A DNA stretch of 64,000 bases from Tragulus kanchil (Eukaryota; Chordata; Mammalia; Artiodactyla; Tragulidae), in the NCBI GenBank assembly GCA_022376925.1, contig JAIOJX010000032.1, forward strand, positions 174,183,979 to 174,247,978, read 5' to 3'. Positions 1 through 40,320 of this stretch are shown here, piece after piece; within the stretch, counting starts at the first letter, position 1, and every line of letters starts with the position of its first letter. Made by a program: the position numbers and the translations under genes. The notes under the pieces were generated by a model. The model searched no databases. It saw nothing but the letters and a program-made list of their open reading frames with translations, and was not told where the DNA came from.

Positions 1-220
1 CATGCTGTGGGTGCGAAACATGACACGAATTCCAAAAGAGAAAAAGGCGAGGGATGAGAAGAGCCGCGGTCGGGGAGGGGAGTCTAGCCTGCCACCTGCT
101 TCTCTGACCCAAGCAGAAATCCCTAAGCCTCCGGCCGCCTCTGTGGCACAGCAGTCGTGAGCTCAGAGAAACGCAGGAGACCTTGGCTGGGGAGGAGCCC
201 CTGCAGGAGGGAACAGCCAC

Positions 221-442
221 CCTTCCCCGGTGGCGCTAGCGGTGAGGAACCGGCCTGCCGATGCGGGAGGCACAGGAGACGCAGGTTCAGGCTCTCGGTC
301 ATTAAGGTCCCCAGGGCCGGGGACGGTGATCCAGTCCAGTATTCTTGCCTGAAAGATGCCCCGGGCAGAAGAGCCCAGGTGGCCACGGTCCACGGGGTTG
401 CAGAGCTAGCTGGACACGACCAAAGTGAAGGAGCACGCACAC
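221..442 (+). mobile_element. Bov-tA SINE (diverged)
   Basis: A tRNA-like head (cttccccggtggcgctagcg) is followed by the body cagtccagtattcttgcctg and the tail ggttgcagagctagctggac. Most of its right half is repeated at 1528-1590 by D1. Confidence 0.75.
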
Positions 443-960
443 ATAAGCCCAGAAAGATGCCCACAGACGGAAGGAGCTGCTGGGTCCCAGGCAGCATCTG
501 GCATGAATTAGGTGATATTTCCTTAAAGAAGCATATTTTCCCCCAAGTTGGAAATAACCTAAATGTCCAAGGGATGGAGAAGGCGGTCACAGCACAGTGA
601 CTCAACAGAAAATTATGCAGCCATCAAAAACGAGCCTTGTGAGGGTGATGCTGCAATGCGGAAATGTTTATGCAAAATAAGGACAGACCTACGAAGAAAC
701 ACGGAAGGTCTGCATGCGTGCCTCCACAATGACCTAAATCCAAAGAGGGCCAAGACCTCGGAGGAGGGAAAGGAGTAAGTGCCTATGATTTTCTGGATAG
801 TTATGTCAATAACCAATCCCTCTTGTGCTTTCAGCAGAACAGTGTGGTAAACAAGGAATGTCTGAGAGGCTGTCACAGACCAGAGGAAAGTAACCAGACA
901 TGGTAACTAACTGTAACATGGGATTCTGGGTGGAATCCTGAAGAAAAGGACATGGGGGAG
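443..960 (+). mobile_element. Old LINE-like 3' sequence (L1-type)
   Basis: The run ggaaataacctaaatgtccaa followed by acagaaaattatgcagccatc resembles the 3' region of old mammalian L1/HAL1 elements. It is repeated at 1596-2113 by D1. The family call is tentative. Confidence 0.4.
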
Positions 961-1070
961 AAACTAGAGCAATCTCTTAAAAAAAAAAAAAAAATGGAGT
1001 TACCTCAATTTTTTAAAAAAGCGTGAAATGCAACGAATAATAAGGTACCGATATTGATTCATTAATTGTG

Positions 1071-1274
1071 ACACTGTTAGTCACTCAGTCTGCCTCTTTG
1101 AGACCCGATGGACTGCAGCCCACCAGGCTCCTCTGACCATGGGATTCTCCAGGCAAGATTACTGGAGTGGGTACCCGTTTCCTTCTCCAGGGAATCTTCC
1201 CAACCCAGGGATCAAACTCCAGTCTTCGGCATTGCAGGTGGATTTTTTACCGTCTGGGCCACCAGGGAAGCCCT
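1071..1274 (-). mobile_element. Bov-tA SINE
   Basis: Complete reverse-orientation Bov-tA: ccgatggactgcagccc, ccaggctcctctgacc, ttctccaggcaagatt, ending gccaccagggaagccc. The duplicate is at 2224-2427. Confidence 0.9.
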
Positions 1275-1416
1275 TAATAATGGCAAACGTACCATAAAAA
1301 CAGGGAACGCTGAGTGATGGGTATATGGGAAACGCTATGCTATTTTTGCAACTTGTCTGTAAAACTAAAACTATACTAAAATTTTTAAAAATAATTTTTA
1401 AAAATGTGATGGTGGG

Positions 1417-1524
1417 GGCTTCCCTGGTAGCTCAGTGGTAAAGAGCTCACCTGCCAATGCAGGAGACACCAGTTCGATCCCAGATCCGGGAAGATCCCAC
1501 ATGCTGTGGAGCAACTAAGCCCGT
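1417..1524 (+). mobile_element. CHR-type tRNA-Glu SINE, truncated at duplication junction
   Basis: The head ggcttccctggtagctcagt is intact, but the element stops at gcccgtga where D1 copy B begins. The whole element is at 2570-2889. Confidence 0.85.
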
Positions 1525-2223
1525 GAAGAGCCCAGGTGGCCACGGTCCACGGTTGCAGAGCTAGCTGGACACGACCAAAGTGAAGGAGCACGCACATAAG
1601 CCCAGAAAGATGCCCACAGACGGAAGGAGCTGCTGGGTCCCAGGCAGCATCTGGCATGAATTAGGTGATATTTCCTTAAAGAAGCATATTTTCCCCCAAG
1701 TTGGAAATAACCTAAATGTCCAAGGGATGGAGAAGGCGGTCACAGCACAGTGACTCAACAGAAAATTATGCAGCCATCAAAAACGAGCCTTGTGAGGGTG
1801 ATGCTGCAATGCGGAAATGTTTATGCAAAATAAGGACAGACCTACGAAGAAACACGGAAGGTCTGCATGCGTGCCTCCACAATGACCTAAATCCAAAGAG
1901 GGCCAAGACCTCGGAGGAGGGAAAGGAGTAAGTGCCTATGATTTTCTGGATAGTTATGTCAATAACCAATCCCTCTTGTGCTTTCAGCAGAACAGTGTGG
2001 TAAACAAGGAATGTCTGAGAGGCTGTCACAGACCAGAGGAAAGTAACCAGACATGGTAACTAACTGTAACATGGGATTCTGGGTGGAATCCTGAAGAAAA
2101 GGACATGGGGGAGAAACTAGAGCAATCTCTTAAAAAAAAAAAAAAAATGGAGTTACCTCAATTTTTTAAAAAAGCGTGAAATGCAACGAATAATAAGGTA
2201 CCGATATTGATTCATTAATTGTG

Positions 2224-2427
2224 ACACTGTTAGTCACTCAGTCTGCCTCTTTGAGACCCGATGGACTGCAGCCCACCAGGCTCCTCTGACCATGGGATTC
2301 TCCAGGCAAGATTACTGGAGTGGGTACCCGTTTCCTTCTCCAGGGAATCTTCCCAACCCAGGGATCAAACTCCAGTCTTCGGCATTGCAGGTGGATTTTT
2401 TACCGTCTGGGCCACCAGGGAAGCCCT
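2224..2427 (-). mobile_element. Bov-tA SINE (D1 second copy)
   Basis: Same insertion as 1071-1274, repeated by D1. Confidence 0.9.
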
Positions 2428-2569
2428 TAATAATGGCAAACGTACCATAAAAACAGGGAACGCTGAGTGATGGGTATATGGGAAACGCTATGCTATTTTT
2501 GCAACTTGTCTGTAAAACTAAAACTATACTAAAATTTTTAAAAATAATTTTTAAAAATGTGATGGTGGG

Positions 2570-2889
2570 GGCTTCCCTGGTAGCTCAGTGGTAAAGAGCT
2601 CACCTGCCAATGCAGGAGACACCAGTTCGATCCCAGATCCGGGAAGATCCCACATGCTGTGGAGCAACTAAGCCCGTGAGCCACAACTATGGAGCCTGTG
2701 CTCTGGAGCCTCGGAGCCGCAACTATGGAGCCCGTGGGCCCTAGAGCCCGAGTTCCACAGCAAGAGAAGTCACCACAAGAAGCCTGCTCACCTCAACCAG
2801 AGAGTAGCCTCACTCCCTGCAACTAGAGAAGAGCCTGTGGCAGCAGTGGAGACCCAGAATAGTCAAAAATAAATAAAAATAAAAATTTA
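2570..2889 (+). mobile_element. CHR-type tRNA-Glu SINE, full length
   Basis: The tRNA-like head is followed by the gccacaactatggagcctgt body and an A-rich tail. Imperfect target-site duplications ttaaaaatgtgatggtggg and ttaaaaatgagacggtgggg flank it. Confidence 0.85.
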
Positions 2890-2955
2890 AAAATGAGACG
2901 GTGGGGTCCATGTTTATCAGCCCCCATGGGTGTCCTGGACACCTTGCAGGATGAA

Positions 2956-3162
2956 TGCGTGTGCACTGTCACTTGAGTTGTGTCCAGCTCTATGCAACCC
3001 CATGGGCTGTAGCCCTCCAAGCACTTCTGTGTTCCTGGGGCTTCCCAGGCAAGAATACTGGAGTGGGGCGTCATGCCCTCCTCCAGGGGATCTTCCAGAC
3101 TCGGGGATGAACCCATGTCTCTTAATGTCTCCTGCACTGGCAGGCAGGTTCACTCCTAGCAG
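2956..3162 (-). mobile_element. Bov-tA SINE
   Basis: Reverse orientation with gttgtgtccagctct, cccatgggctgtagccc and ggcaagaatactggagtg. The head end is degraded (cactcctagcag). Confidence 0.85.
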
Positions 3163-3179
3163 CAGCTGTGGACAGAGCT

Positions 3180-3345
3180 GAACTTTGAGGCTGGCAGACA
3201 GGTGTTGAATCTTAGATCTGCCGTTACCAGCAGTATGAGCTTAGCTAGTCAATCCCCCGCTCGGGGCCTTAGTTTTCTCATCTGAAAAATGGGTGTGTTC
3301 ATTACACCCACTTTAGGATGCCATAGCGAGAGGAAATGAGGTCAT
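3180..3345 (+). mobile_element. MIR SINE
   Basis: The MIR core and 3' signature cttagttttctcatctga followed by aaaatgggtg is present, preceded by gaatcttagatctgcc. Confidence 0.6.
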
Positions 3346-3374
3346 GGAGGGGCCGACTCGCAGACGGTGGTTCA

Positions 3375-32207
<28,833 letters not shown>

Positions 32208-32907
32208 TCACTGGAAAGGGGAGTGCGGCGCTGCGAAGGGCTGGGGCGCTGCCCTGGGACCCACGAGGCCGTCGGGGAGGATGGGCAGCCTCCACGTCCA
32301 CCCTCAGCCCCACCGCAGACTTCTCTCCTGTCTCCCTCTGGGGCAGCAGACTCGCCAGCCTGGACTGCACGCCTTCCTCCCTCCCGCTCCTGCACACCAC
32401 CTGGGTGGGCGTCAGCTCTCCAGCCTCCAGCTTCCGCCGGGCATCACCCACCTGGATTATGGAACCAGCTTCTGCAGCGCCCGTCCTCCCCTCCCTCCGC
32501 ATCAGCACCACGTCGCAGAGCTGGAGAGGTTTGTCAGAAAGGCAAAGAAGGCGGGGTCCTCCCCTGCTGACCAGGCCTGAGGCCTGTGAGCCCAGGGAAG
32601 CATTTGAAAACTATTGAGCAAGCCAGCCCCCAAAATGGAGCTTCTGAGACCCAGAGTTTCTGATGGCCCTCCTGCAGAACCCTCATGCAAGAAATTCTGG
32701 GGTGACTCTTCGAGCAACCCAGGTTTGGGCTGCCCTGGGGCACAGGATCTGTGGCTTTGTGCCGGCCCTCGTGGCAGGACCAAGGGCAGATTCGATTCTG
32801 CAGGACTGCGAGCTCCCGGAGGTCTGTGGCTGAGGTCTGAACAGGTACCATGTGTGAGCCAGGGTGTCCTCAGGAGGTCAAACACCTCCAAGTATTTCAA
32901 ATGGGGG

Positions 32908-33031
32908 CAGGGTGGGCCTCCTGGTAATCCCGTGGTTAAGACTTGGATTTCCCCTGCAGGAGGGGCTGGTTGGATCCCTGGTTAGGGAACTAAGATCCCA
33001 CATACCTCCTGTCCTGGCCAAATAGATAAAT
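32908..33031 (+). mobile_element. tRNA-derived SINE, old
   Basis: Forward element with ggcctcctggtaatcccgtg, ggttggatccctggttaggg and gatcccacataccttc-like sequence. Confidence 0.6.
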
Positions 33032-33837
33032 AAAATTAAATCTCTGCCATGGCCAACATGCCCTATAAAAATAAATAAAACAGGGTAAATTTAATGCAGA
33101 GAATTAATGACCAAGAAGCTGTACCGGGAACAGTGAGGCAACTGTGAGACAGTCCCTGACCGGAGGAGGAAACAGGACATGTCACTAAAGCCAAGAGGCC
33201 AGAGCTGGACAGCCAGGGGGCACGTCTGGTGGAGCTAAAGGCAGCCCCTGTCAGAGATCCTGCCGATTCGGAGGAAGAGAAATGCCCCGGCTTCGCCCTT
33301 TGACTTCCCAGCTCTTTTCACTGGCCTCCCTTGCAGGGGGCCGGGGCTGCGCCTGGGAAGAGCAGCCCGTGGGGCACTCCTGCAGGTCCTCTGGGCGGGG
33401 GCAGAGCCCTGGCGGGAGCGGAGAAGGGCTTCAGCAGCAGCCTCCCCCCAGCCGAGAGCCACGCGGGGTGACGGGACTGCCTCGGGCTGTCCAGGCTGCG
33501 GTGACGGCGTGCCACAGTCTGGGCAGCGTGTCAGCAGCGGCGGCAGTGTGTCTCTCACGGCTCTAGAGGCTGGACGGCCCCGACCAGGGTGGCGGCCCCG
33601 CGGGGTTCCGGAGACGCGCTCTTCTATAGCCAGGCAGCGATTTTCCTGCTGGGTCCTCATATGACAGAGAGAGAGGGGAAGCCAGCTCGTGCCTTTCTCC
33701 AAGGGCACTAATCCCACTCATGGGGGCTCCTCCCTCGTGACCTAATCACCTCTCACAGGCCCTGCCTCCTAATACCATTGTCTGGAGGGCTAGGGTTTGT
33801 CTTTGGAGAGACACGAACATACAAATACATTTTTATG

Positions 33838-34131
33838 TATTACTTTATGTGTTTATTTATTTTGGCGTTTCGTTAGTTGCAGTAAGTGGGGGTACTCCCT
33901 AGTTGGCGTGTGTGGGCCTCTCGTTGCGGTGGCGTTTCTTGCTGCAGAGCACTGGCTCTTGGCGCGCGGGTTTCAGTGGTTTCGGCTCCTGGGCTCTAGA
34001 GCACGGGCTCAGGAGTCTGGTGCACAGGCTTTGCTGCCCAGCGGTACATGGGACCCTCCTGCATCAGGGACTGAAACCGTGTCTCCTGCATTGGCGGGCA
34101 GATTCTCTTACCACTGAGCCGGGGCGGAGTC
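33838..34131 (-). mobile_element. CHR-type SINE
   Basis: Reverse element from gtgtttatttattttggcgt to ctcttaccactgagccgggg. The duplicate is at 34978-35271 by D9. Confidence 0.85.
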
Positions 34132-34977
34132 CTGGAGGGACGCAGACAGTCCGATCGGACACATGCCTATAAAAATTAAATCTCTGCCATGGCCAACATG
34201 CCCTATAAAAATAAATAAAACAGGGTAAATTTAATGCAGAGAATTAATGACCAAGAAGCTGTACCGGGAACAGTGAGGCAACTGTGAGACAGTCCCTGAC
34301 CGGAGGAGGAAACAGGACATGTCACTAAAGCCAAGAGGCCAGAGCTGGACAGCCAGGGGGCACGTCTGGTGGAGCTAAAGGCAGCCCCTGTCAGAGATCC
34401 TGCCGATTCGGAGGAAGAGAAATGCCCCGGCTTCGCCCTTTGACTTCCCAGCTCTTTTCACTGGCCTCCCTTGCAGGGGGCCGGGGCTGCGCCTGGGAAG
34501 AGCAGCCCGTGGGGCACTCCTGCAGGTCCTCTGGGCGGGGGCAGAGCCCTGGCGGGAGCGGAGAAGGGCTTCAGCAGCAGCCTCCCCCCAGCCGAGAGCC
34601 ACGCGGGGTGACGGGACTGCCTCGGGCTGTCCAGGCTGCGGTGACGGCGTGCCACAGTCTGGGCAGCGTGTCAGCAGCGGCGGCAGTGTGTCTCTCACGG
34701 CTCTAGAGGCTGGACGGCCCCGACCAGGGTGGCGGCCCCGCGGGGTTCCGGAGACGCGCTCTTCTATAGCCAGGCAGCGATTTTCCTGCTGGGTCCTCAT
34801 ATGACAGAGAGAGAGGGGAAGCCAGCTCGTGCCTTTCTCCAAGGGCACTAATCCCACTCATGGGGGCTCCTCCCTCGTGACCTAATCACCTCTCACAGGC
34901 CCTGCCTCCTAATACCATTGTCTGGAGGGCTAGGGTTTGTCTTTGGAGAGACACGAACATACAAATACATTTTTATG

Positions 34978-35271
34978 TATTACTTTATGTGTTTATTTAT
35001 TTTGGCGTTTCGTTAGTTGCAGTAAGTGGGGGTACTCCCTAGTTGGCGTGTGTGGGCCTCTCGTTGCGGTGGCGTTTCTTGCTGCAGAGCACTGGCTCTT
35101 GGCGCGCGGGTTTCAGTGGTTTCGGCTCCTGGGCTCTAGAGCACGGGCTCAGGAGTCTGGTGCACAGGCTTTGCTGCCCAGCGGTACATGGGACCCTCCT
35201 GCATCAGGGACTGAAACCGTGTCTCCTGCATTGGCGGGCAGATTCTCTTACCACTGAGCCGGGGCGGAGTC
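34978..35271 (-). mobile_element. CHR-type SINE (D9 second copy)
   Basis: Same insertion as 33838-34131. Confidence 0.85.
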
Positions 35272-35299
35272 CTGGAGGGACGCAGACAGTCCGATCGGA

Positions 35300-35954
35300 A
35301 GAACAGCGAGTCAGCACAGGCTCCGGGAAGCTGGACGGGATGGGAGGGCGGGGTGGGGCGCACAGAGCCTGGGCCGTAGCCGTGAGCGCTGGGGACGGCC
35401 TCGCCAGCGCCACTGTCCCAGGAGTTTCTGGAGATGGTCAGGCAGACGTCCTCCCCCCTCCCCAGCATGCACACCTGGACACAGCCAGCGACCCGGGCCG
35501 AGTCTGACGCTGTGATGTCACCTGAGTGGAACACCTTTTAGAGATTTGTTCGTTTGGTCCTTCACAAATGTTCATTAAGCAGCTACAGGGATGCTCGTTA
35601 AGCCGCTACAAACGTTCATCGCGGAGGCCTTGCCTCGAGACCTCTGTCCCTACCTCTCTGTTTTCCGGCAGGCTGGGCTGTCTGACCTCGGAGGAGACCT
35701 GCTGCCTGGGGTCACAGGGAGGAAGGCTTGGGGACCTGGACTCCTCTTCCTGATGCCTCCATCACGGGCCCACACTTGCCAGGGTCCCCAGCACTCCCAC
35801 CTTGATGGGCAGCGTCTTTGTGTTAAGGTTTGTGTTGAGGTTCAGGCTACGTCACCAGGCGAGCTGCTCTCTGGGAGCCGGGGTCTCCGGTTCCCCTCTG
35901 ACGCAGAGGAGCGTGGCGGCTGTTACGCTCGTCTCACCAGTAAGACAAAGGGCG
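35300..35954. other. Intergenic, nothing recognised
   Basis: I see no exon, RNA gene or transposon that can be named in this stretch. Confidence 0.4.
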
Positions 35955-36248
35955 GGGCTTCTCAGATGGCCCAGTGGTTAGGAATCCGATTGCCCGTGCA
36001 GGAGACAAGGGTTCGATCCCTGGTCCAGGAAGATCCCACGTGCCACGGAGCAACTGAGCCTGTGCCCCACAGTTACTGAGCCTGTGCTCTAGAACTTGTG
36101 TCCACAGCAAGGGAAGCCACCACAATGAGAGGCCCACAGGCTGCAATGGAGAGTAGCCCCCACCTGCCACGACTAGAGGAAGCCTGTAGGCAGCAACGAC
36201 AAGCCAGCACAGCCATAAAGAAAGAAATAAATAATCTTTCTTTAAAAA
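35955..36248 (+). mobile_element. CHR-type SINE
   Basis: Forward element from gggcttctcagatggcccag through ctgagcctgtgccccacagt to an A-rich tail. Confidence 0.85.
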
Positions 36249-36260
36249 AAGAAGTAAGGG

Positions 36261-36498
36261 GGCTTCCCTGGTGGTCCAGTGGGTAAAGAGTCCGCCTTAG
36301 AGTGCAAGGGGCACCGGTTCGATCCCTGGCCTGGGAAGATCCCATGTGCCAGTGCTCTGAAACTCATGTGCCCAGAGCCAGTGCTCTGCAGGGAGAGAGG
36401 ACGCTGCAATGGGAGGCCCACACAGGCCAAAGAATAAAGATGGATGAAAATAAATTAAAAAACCAATAAAAGAGGTCAAAAATTTAAAAAAATAAAAA
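36261..36498 (+). mobile_element. CHR-type SINE
   Basis: Second forward element directly behind the first: gggcttccctggtggtccag, caccggttcgatccctggcc, A/T-rich tail. An internal deletion removes part of the middle. Confidence 0.85.
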
Positions 36499-36902
36499 GG
36501 ATGCACAGGCTGATAATTGGTGACTTTTCCTGGACACATTTGAGCGCTGAGGTTTGAGGGTCAACCAAGCACCCACGAATCTGAAGAGACAAGGGTGTCC
36601 AGAGTCCCACGGTCATCAGCTTGCCTGGGTCAGAAGGTGCTGGAGCCGGAGCCTGTCTGATGGTTTCAGAGTTCATGCTGATGAATTGCAGGGGGCTCAG
36701 TGCTAACAGCCTGAGACCAAGGAACTCCCTGATTGGGGGTCAGGTCAAGGGAGGAGGGATTTTGCCTCTAGGGGCCTAGACAAAGCCCCCACAGCTTTGT
36801 TGGGGGAAGGGTCAGGTTTCCATAACACCGCCCACTCTCCAGGATTAAGGACCGTACCAGAGGGAGGCCCTTGATGGTCCAATAGTTAAGAATCCACCTT
36901 AT

Positions 36903-37085
36903 GGGGACTTTCTTGGTGGTCCAGTGGTTAAGAGTCTGCCTTCCAATGCAGGGGACACAGGTTCGATCCCTGGTCAGGGAACTAAGATCCCACATGCTGC
37001 AAAGCAACTAAGCTCACATACCACAATAAAAGATCCTGCATGCAGCAACTAAGACCCAATACAACCAGATAAGTAATAAAAATAG
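36903..37085 (+). mobile_element. CHR-type SINE
   Basis: Forward element: gggactttcttggtggtcca, caggttcgatccctggtcag, aataaaagatcctgcatgca. The duplicate is at 37987-38169 by D10. Confidence 0.85.
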
Positions 37086-37107
37086 TTTTAAAAATCAAAA
37101 TAATCGT

Positions 37108-37704
37108 CACTTCAATCATGTCCGACTCTTGGTGACCCCATGGACAGTAGCCTGCCAGGCTCCTCTGTTCGTGGGATGCTCCAGGCAAGAATACTAGAAT
37201 GGGGGCTTCCCTGGTAGCTCAGTGGTGAAGAGTTCACCTGCCAGTGCAGGAGACACAAGTTTGACCCCTGATCTGGGACGATCTCACCTGCTGCGGAGCA
37301 ACTAAGCCCATGAGCCACAACTATGGAGCCTGTGCTCTAGAGCCTCAGAGCCGCAACTATGGAGCCCATGTACTGTAACTACTGAAGCCCGTGGGCCCTA
37401 GAACCCGAGTTTCACAGCAAGAGAAGTCACCACCACAAGAAGCCTGCTCACCTCCACTAGAGAGTAGCCCCTACTCCCTGCAGCTAGTGAAGAGCCTGTG
37501 GCAGCCGTGAAAGCCCAAAAGAGCCAAAAATAAATAAAAATTTTAAAAGAGAGAAACAATAGAAAATCCTTTAAAAATATTCAAAAAATATACCGGAGTG
37601 GGTGGCCATTTCCTTCTCTAGGAGATCTTCCCACCCAAGGACTGAACCCAAGTTTCCTGCATTACAGGCGGATTCTCTGCCGCTGAGCTACTGGGGAAGC
37701 CCCG
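37108..37704 (-). mobile_element. Bov-tA SINE split by a CHR-type SINE
   Basis: The reverse Bov-tA starts tcacttcaatcatgtccgac, stops at aagaatactagaatgg (37201), and resumes at about 37592 with cggagtgggtggccatttcc, ending ctgagctactggggaagcccc. The inserted forward SINE is 37203-37590. The duplicate is at 38192-38788 by D10. Confidence 0.85.
37203..37590 (+). mobile_element. CHR-type SINE nested in Bov-tA
   Basis: Forward element: ggcttccctggtagctcagt, ctgatctgggacgatctcac, gccacaactatggagcctgt, A-rich tail. It post-dates the Bov-tA it interrupts, so this CHR subfamily was active late. Confidence 0.85.
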
Positions 37705-37820
37705 AGTCTGTGTGGTGCCGCTGGAAAGCCCGCGTGCCACAAAGGAAGACGCTGCAGGACGCAACGAAGACCCCAGAGGTGTGACAAGACCCAGTGCAGC
37801 CAAATAAATAACTTTAAAAA

Positions 37821-37848
37821 GAGAGAGAGAGGGAGAGGGAGAAAGAGT
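37821..37848. repeat. (GA)n microsatellite
   Basis: gagagagagagggagaggga; the copy is at 38905-38932. Confidence 0.85.
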
Positions 37849-37986
37849 GCTAATCAGCATACACATGTCAGAAACCAGAGATGTTACCAGACTGTCACCC
37901 ACTCAGCCCTGTCCCCGCTCCCCCGACACGGCGTTTCCCCAACTCCAGCCCTCCCGACCCTATCCTTTTCCAATAGTAGGGGGGCA

Positions 37987-38169
37987 GGGGACTTTCTTGG
38001 TGGTCCAGTGGTCAAGAGTCTGCCCTCCAATGCAGGGGACACCGGTTCGATCCCTGGTCAGGCAACTAAGATCCCACATGCTGCAAAGCAACTAAGCTCA
38101 CATACCACAATAAAAGATCCTGCATGCAGCAACTAAGACCCAATACAACCAGATAAGTAATAAAAATAG
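37987..38169 (+). mobile_element. CHR-type SINE (D10 second copy)
   Basis: Same insertion as 36903-37085 with three or more substitutions in the first 70 bases. Confidence 0.85.
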
Positions 38170-38191
38170 TTTTAAAAATCAAAATAATCGT

Positions 38192-38788
38192 CACTTCAAT
38201 CATGTCCGACTCTTGGTGACCCCATGGACAGTAGCCTGCCAGGCTCCTCTGTTCGTGGGATGCTCCAGGCAAGAATACTAGAATGGGGGCTTCCCTGGTA
38301 GCTCAGTGGTGAAGAGTTCACCTGCCAGTGCAGGAGACACAAGTTTGACCCCTGATCTGGGACGATCTCACCTGCTGCGGAGCAACTAAGCCCATGAGCC
38401 ACAACTATGGAGCCTGTGCTCTAGAGCCTCAGAGCCGCAACTATGGAGCCCATGTACTGTAACTACTGAAGCCCGTGGGCCCTAGAACCCGAGTTTCACA
38501 GCAAGAGAAGTCACCACCACAAGAAGCCTGCTCACCTCCACTAGAGAGTAGCCCCTACTCCCTGCAGCTAGTGAAGAGCCTGTGGCAGCCGTGAAAGCCC
38601 AAAAGAGCCAAAAATAAATAAAAATTTTAAAAGAGAGAAACAATAGAAAATCCTTTAAAAATATTCAAAAAATATACCGGAGTGGGTGGCCATTTCCTTC
38701 TCTAGGAGATCTTCCCACCCAAGGACTGAACCCAAGTTTCCTGCATTACAGGCGGATTCTCTGCCGCTGAGCTACTGGGGAAGCCCCG
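38192..38788 (-). mobile_element. Bov-tA split by CHR SINE (D10 second copy)
   Basis: Same nested pair as 37108-37704. Confidence 0.85.
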
Positions 38789-39054
38789 AGTCTGTGTGGT
38801 GCCGCTGGAAAGCCCGCGTGCCACAAAGGAAGACGCTGCAGGACGCAACGAAGACCCCAGAGGTGTGACAAGACCCAGTGCAGCCAAATAAATAACTTTA
38901 AAAAGAGAGAGAGAGGGAGAGGGAGAAAGAGTGCTAATCAGCATACACATGTCAGAAACCAGAGATGTTACCAGACTGTCACCCACTCAGCCCTGTCCCC
39001 GCTCCCCCGACACGGCGTTTCCCCAACTCCAGCCCTCCCGACCCTATCCTTTTC

Positions 39055-40160
39055 TAAGGGGGACAGGCTAGTGCATGTCACAGCCCCTGAGGGCTGAGCC
39101 GGTGGCCATGGGCTAGACGACCTGAACGTTTTCACGAGATGCCCTCTGGGGCCAGGAGGATCCGGAGGCGTGTGGGGACGCTGCCCGGGCCACAGGAACA
39201 AAGCGGGTCCTTTGAGTCGACCTGCCCTCGAGTTCTGTGTGATGGAGACAGTGGCGGACGCCAGGCGTGCGGCGAGGGAAACCTCCGGACTTTCTTCCCC
39301 AGACATTGGCTTGTGGATACTGCCAGCAGTCGCTTCAGGGCCTGAGGCCACCTTCCTGCCCATCCAGGCTCCTCCTGGAGCGAGAGGGACACCCAGTTCT
39401 GCTGGCAACACCCTTGGCGACTCCATGCAGAACCCTCCCCAGACCGCAACCCATTTCCCGACCTCTTGAGCGGGGATGGGAGGAAGTGAGACCAGACCGC
39501 GGCTGGGCACTCCGGGCCCTAGATCACTGGTCCTGAGGATTGTCTGAAGGTCCAGCAGTACTGCCCACACTTCCAGGAGCCCAGAGGGCACTGTCGGCTG
39601 CCAGGACCAGGACACGCAGGCCAAAGGAACACCCAAAGCCTATGCTAGCCAGACTCGTCAGTGTGGGCAGCTGGCCACGCTCAGGTCCTGCCGACCAGAC
39701 GCCGGCTAATTACACAGCCATTAGCTCCTTCACCAGACTGACAGGAAAGGCCCCGGACCAGCCTGTCTGCCCGGGGGCCACCTGCCCTCCTTGTCTCCAG
39801 GGGGCAGCCCAGTATTGGCTAATCCTTTCTCCCCAGGACCCAGGCCACTCGGCCACAGCAGGAGAAAGTGCCGGGCGTCCTAGAAGAGGAGAACATGGCT
39901 GCTGGGGGCTGGGCTGGTCCCTGCTTCGCCGCCTGGGCCGCCAGACTCCCTCTGCGATGTGGATCACGGCGGAGCAGAGGGCCCGGAGCCAGCGGAGGCT
40001 TCGGTAAACAGCTCCCACCTACGAGAAATCGTACAGCACAGGAGAAAGAACGCCTGAGGACATGCCACCAGACTGCCCACATGAATATTTGACCACACTT
40101 GCTTTGGACGTCTCAAGTGTTATTTCAAAACAAGAGGCACTGTGAGGCACAGTGTGAGAA
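39055..40160. other. Intergenic, nothing recognised
   Basis: GC-rich sequence with short overlapping ORFs on both strands and no domain. I see no transposon that can be named. Confidence 0.4.
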
Positions 40161-40164
40161 GCGA

Positions 40165-40320
40165 TGAAGGCTGGAAACACAGACCGTGGGTGCTGGCACT
40201 TCCTAATTGCGACCTTGGACAGGCCACTTAACCCCTCTGTGCCTCAATCTACTCCTCTGTTTAATGGGCTGGTAGGGCGTGCCCGGCACATAGTGTGTGC
40301 TTGGTACAGACCCGGTCAGC
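40165..40320 (+). mobile_element. MIR SINE
   Basis: Forward MIR with cctaattgcgaccttggaca, ggccacttaacccctctgtg and cctcaatctactcctctgt. D11 begins inside it. Confidence 0.75.

Larger units (their letters stand above)
371..2677. repeat. Tandem duplication D1 (offset 1153-1157)
   Basis: Copy A is 371-1524 and copy B 1528-2677. Copy B lacks two 2-bp units (cggggtt to cggtt, cacacat to cacat). Copy A breaks inside a CHR SINE at gcccgtga and jumps back into a Bov-tA, so the unit starts and stops inside unrelated repeats. Confidence 0.95.
33032..35299. repeat. Tandem duplication D9 (offset 1140)
   Basis: Copy A is 33032-34159 and copy B 34172-35299, with a 12 bp spacer (cacatgcctata). It includes a CHR SINE (minus) at the right end of each copy. 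Confidence 0.95.
36903..39054. repeat. Tandem duplication D10 (offset 1084)
   Basis: Copy A is 36903-37970 and copy B 37987-39054, with a 16 bp spacer. A few substitutions occur near the left end (gttaaga/gtcaaga, cttccaa/cctccaa, acaggtt/accggtt). Confidence 0.95.
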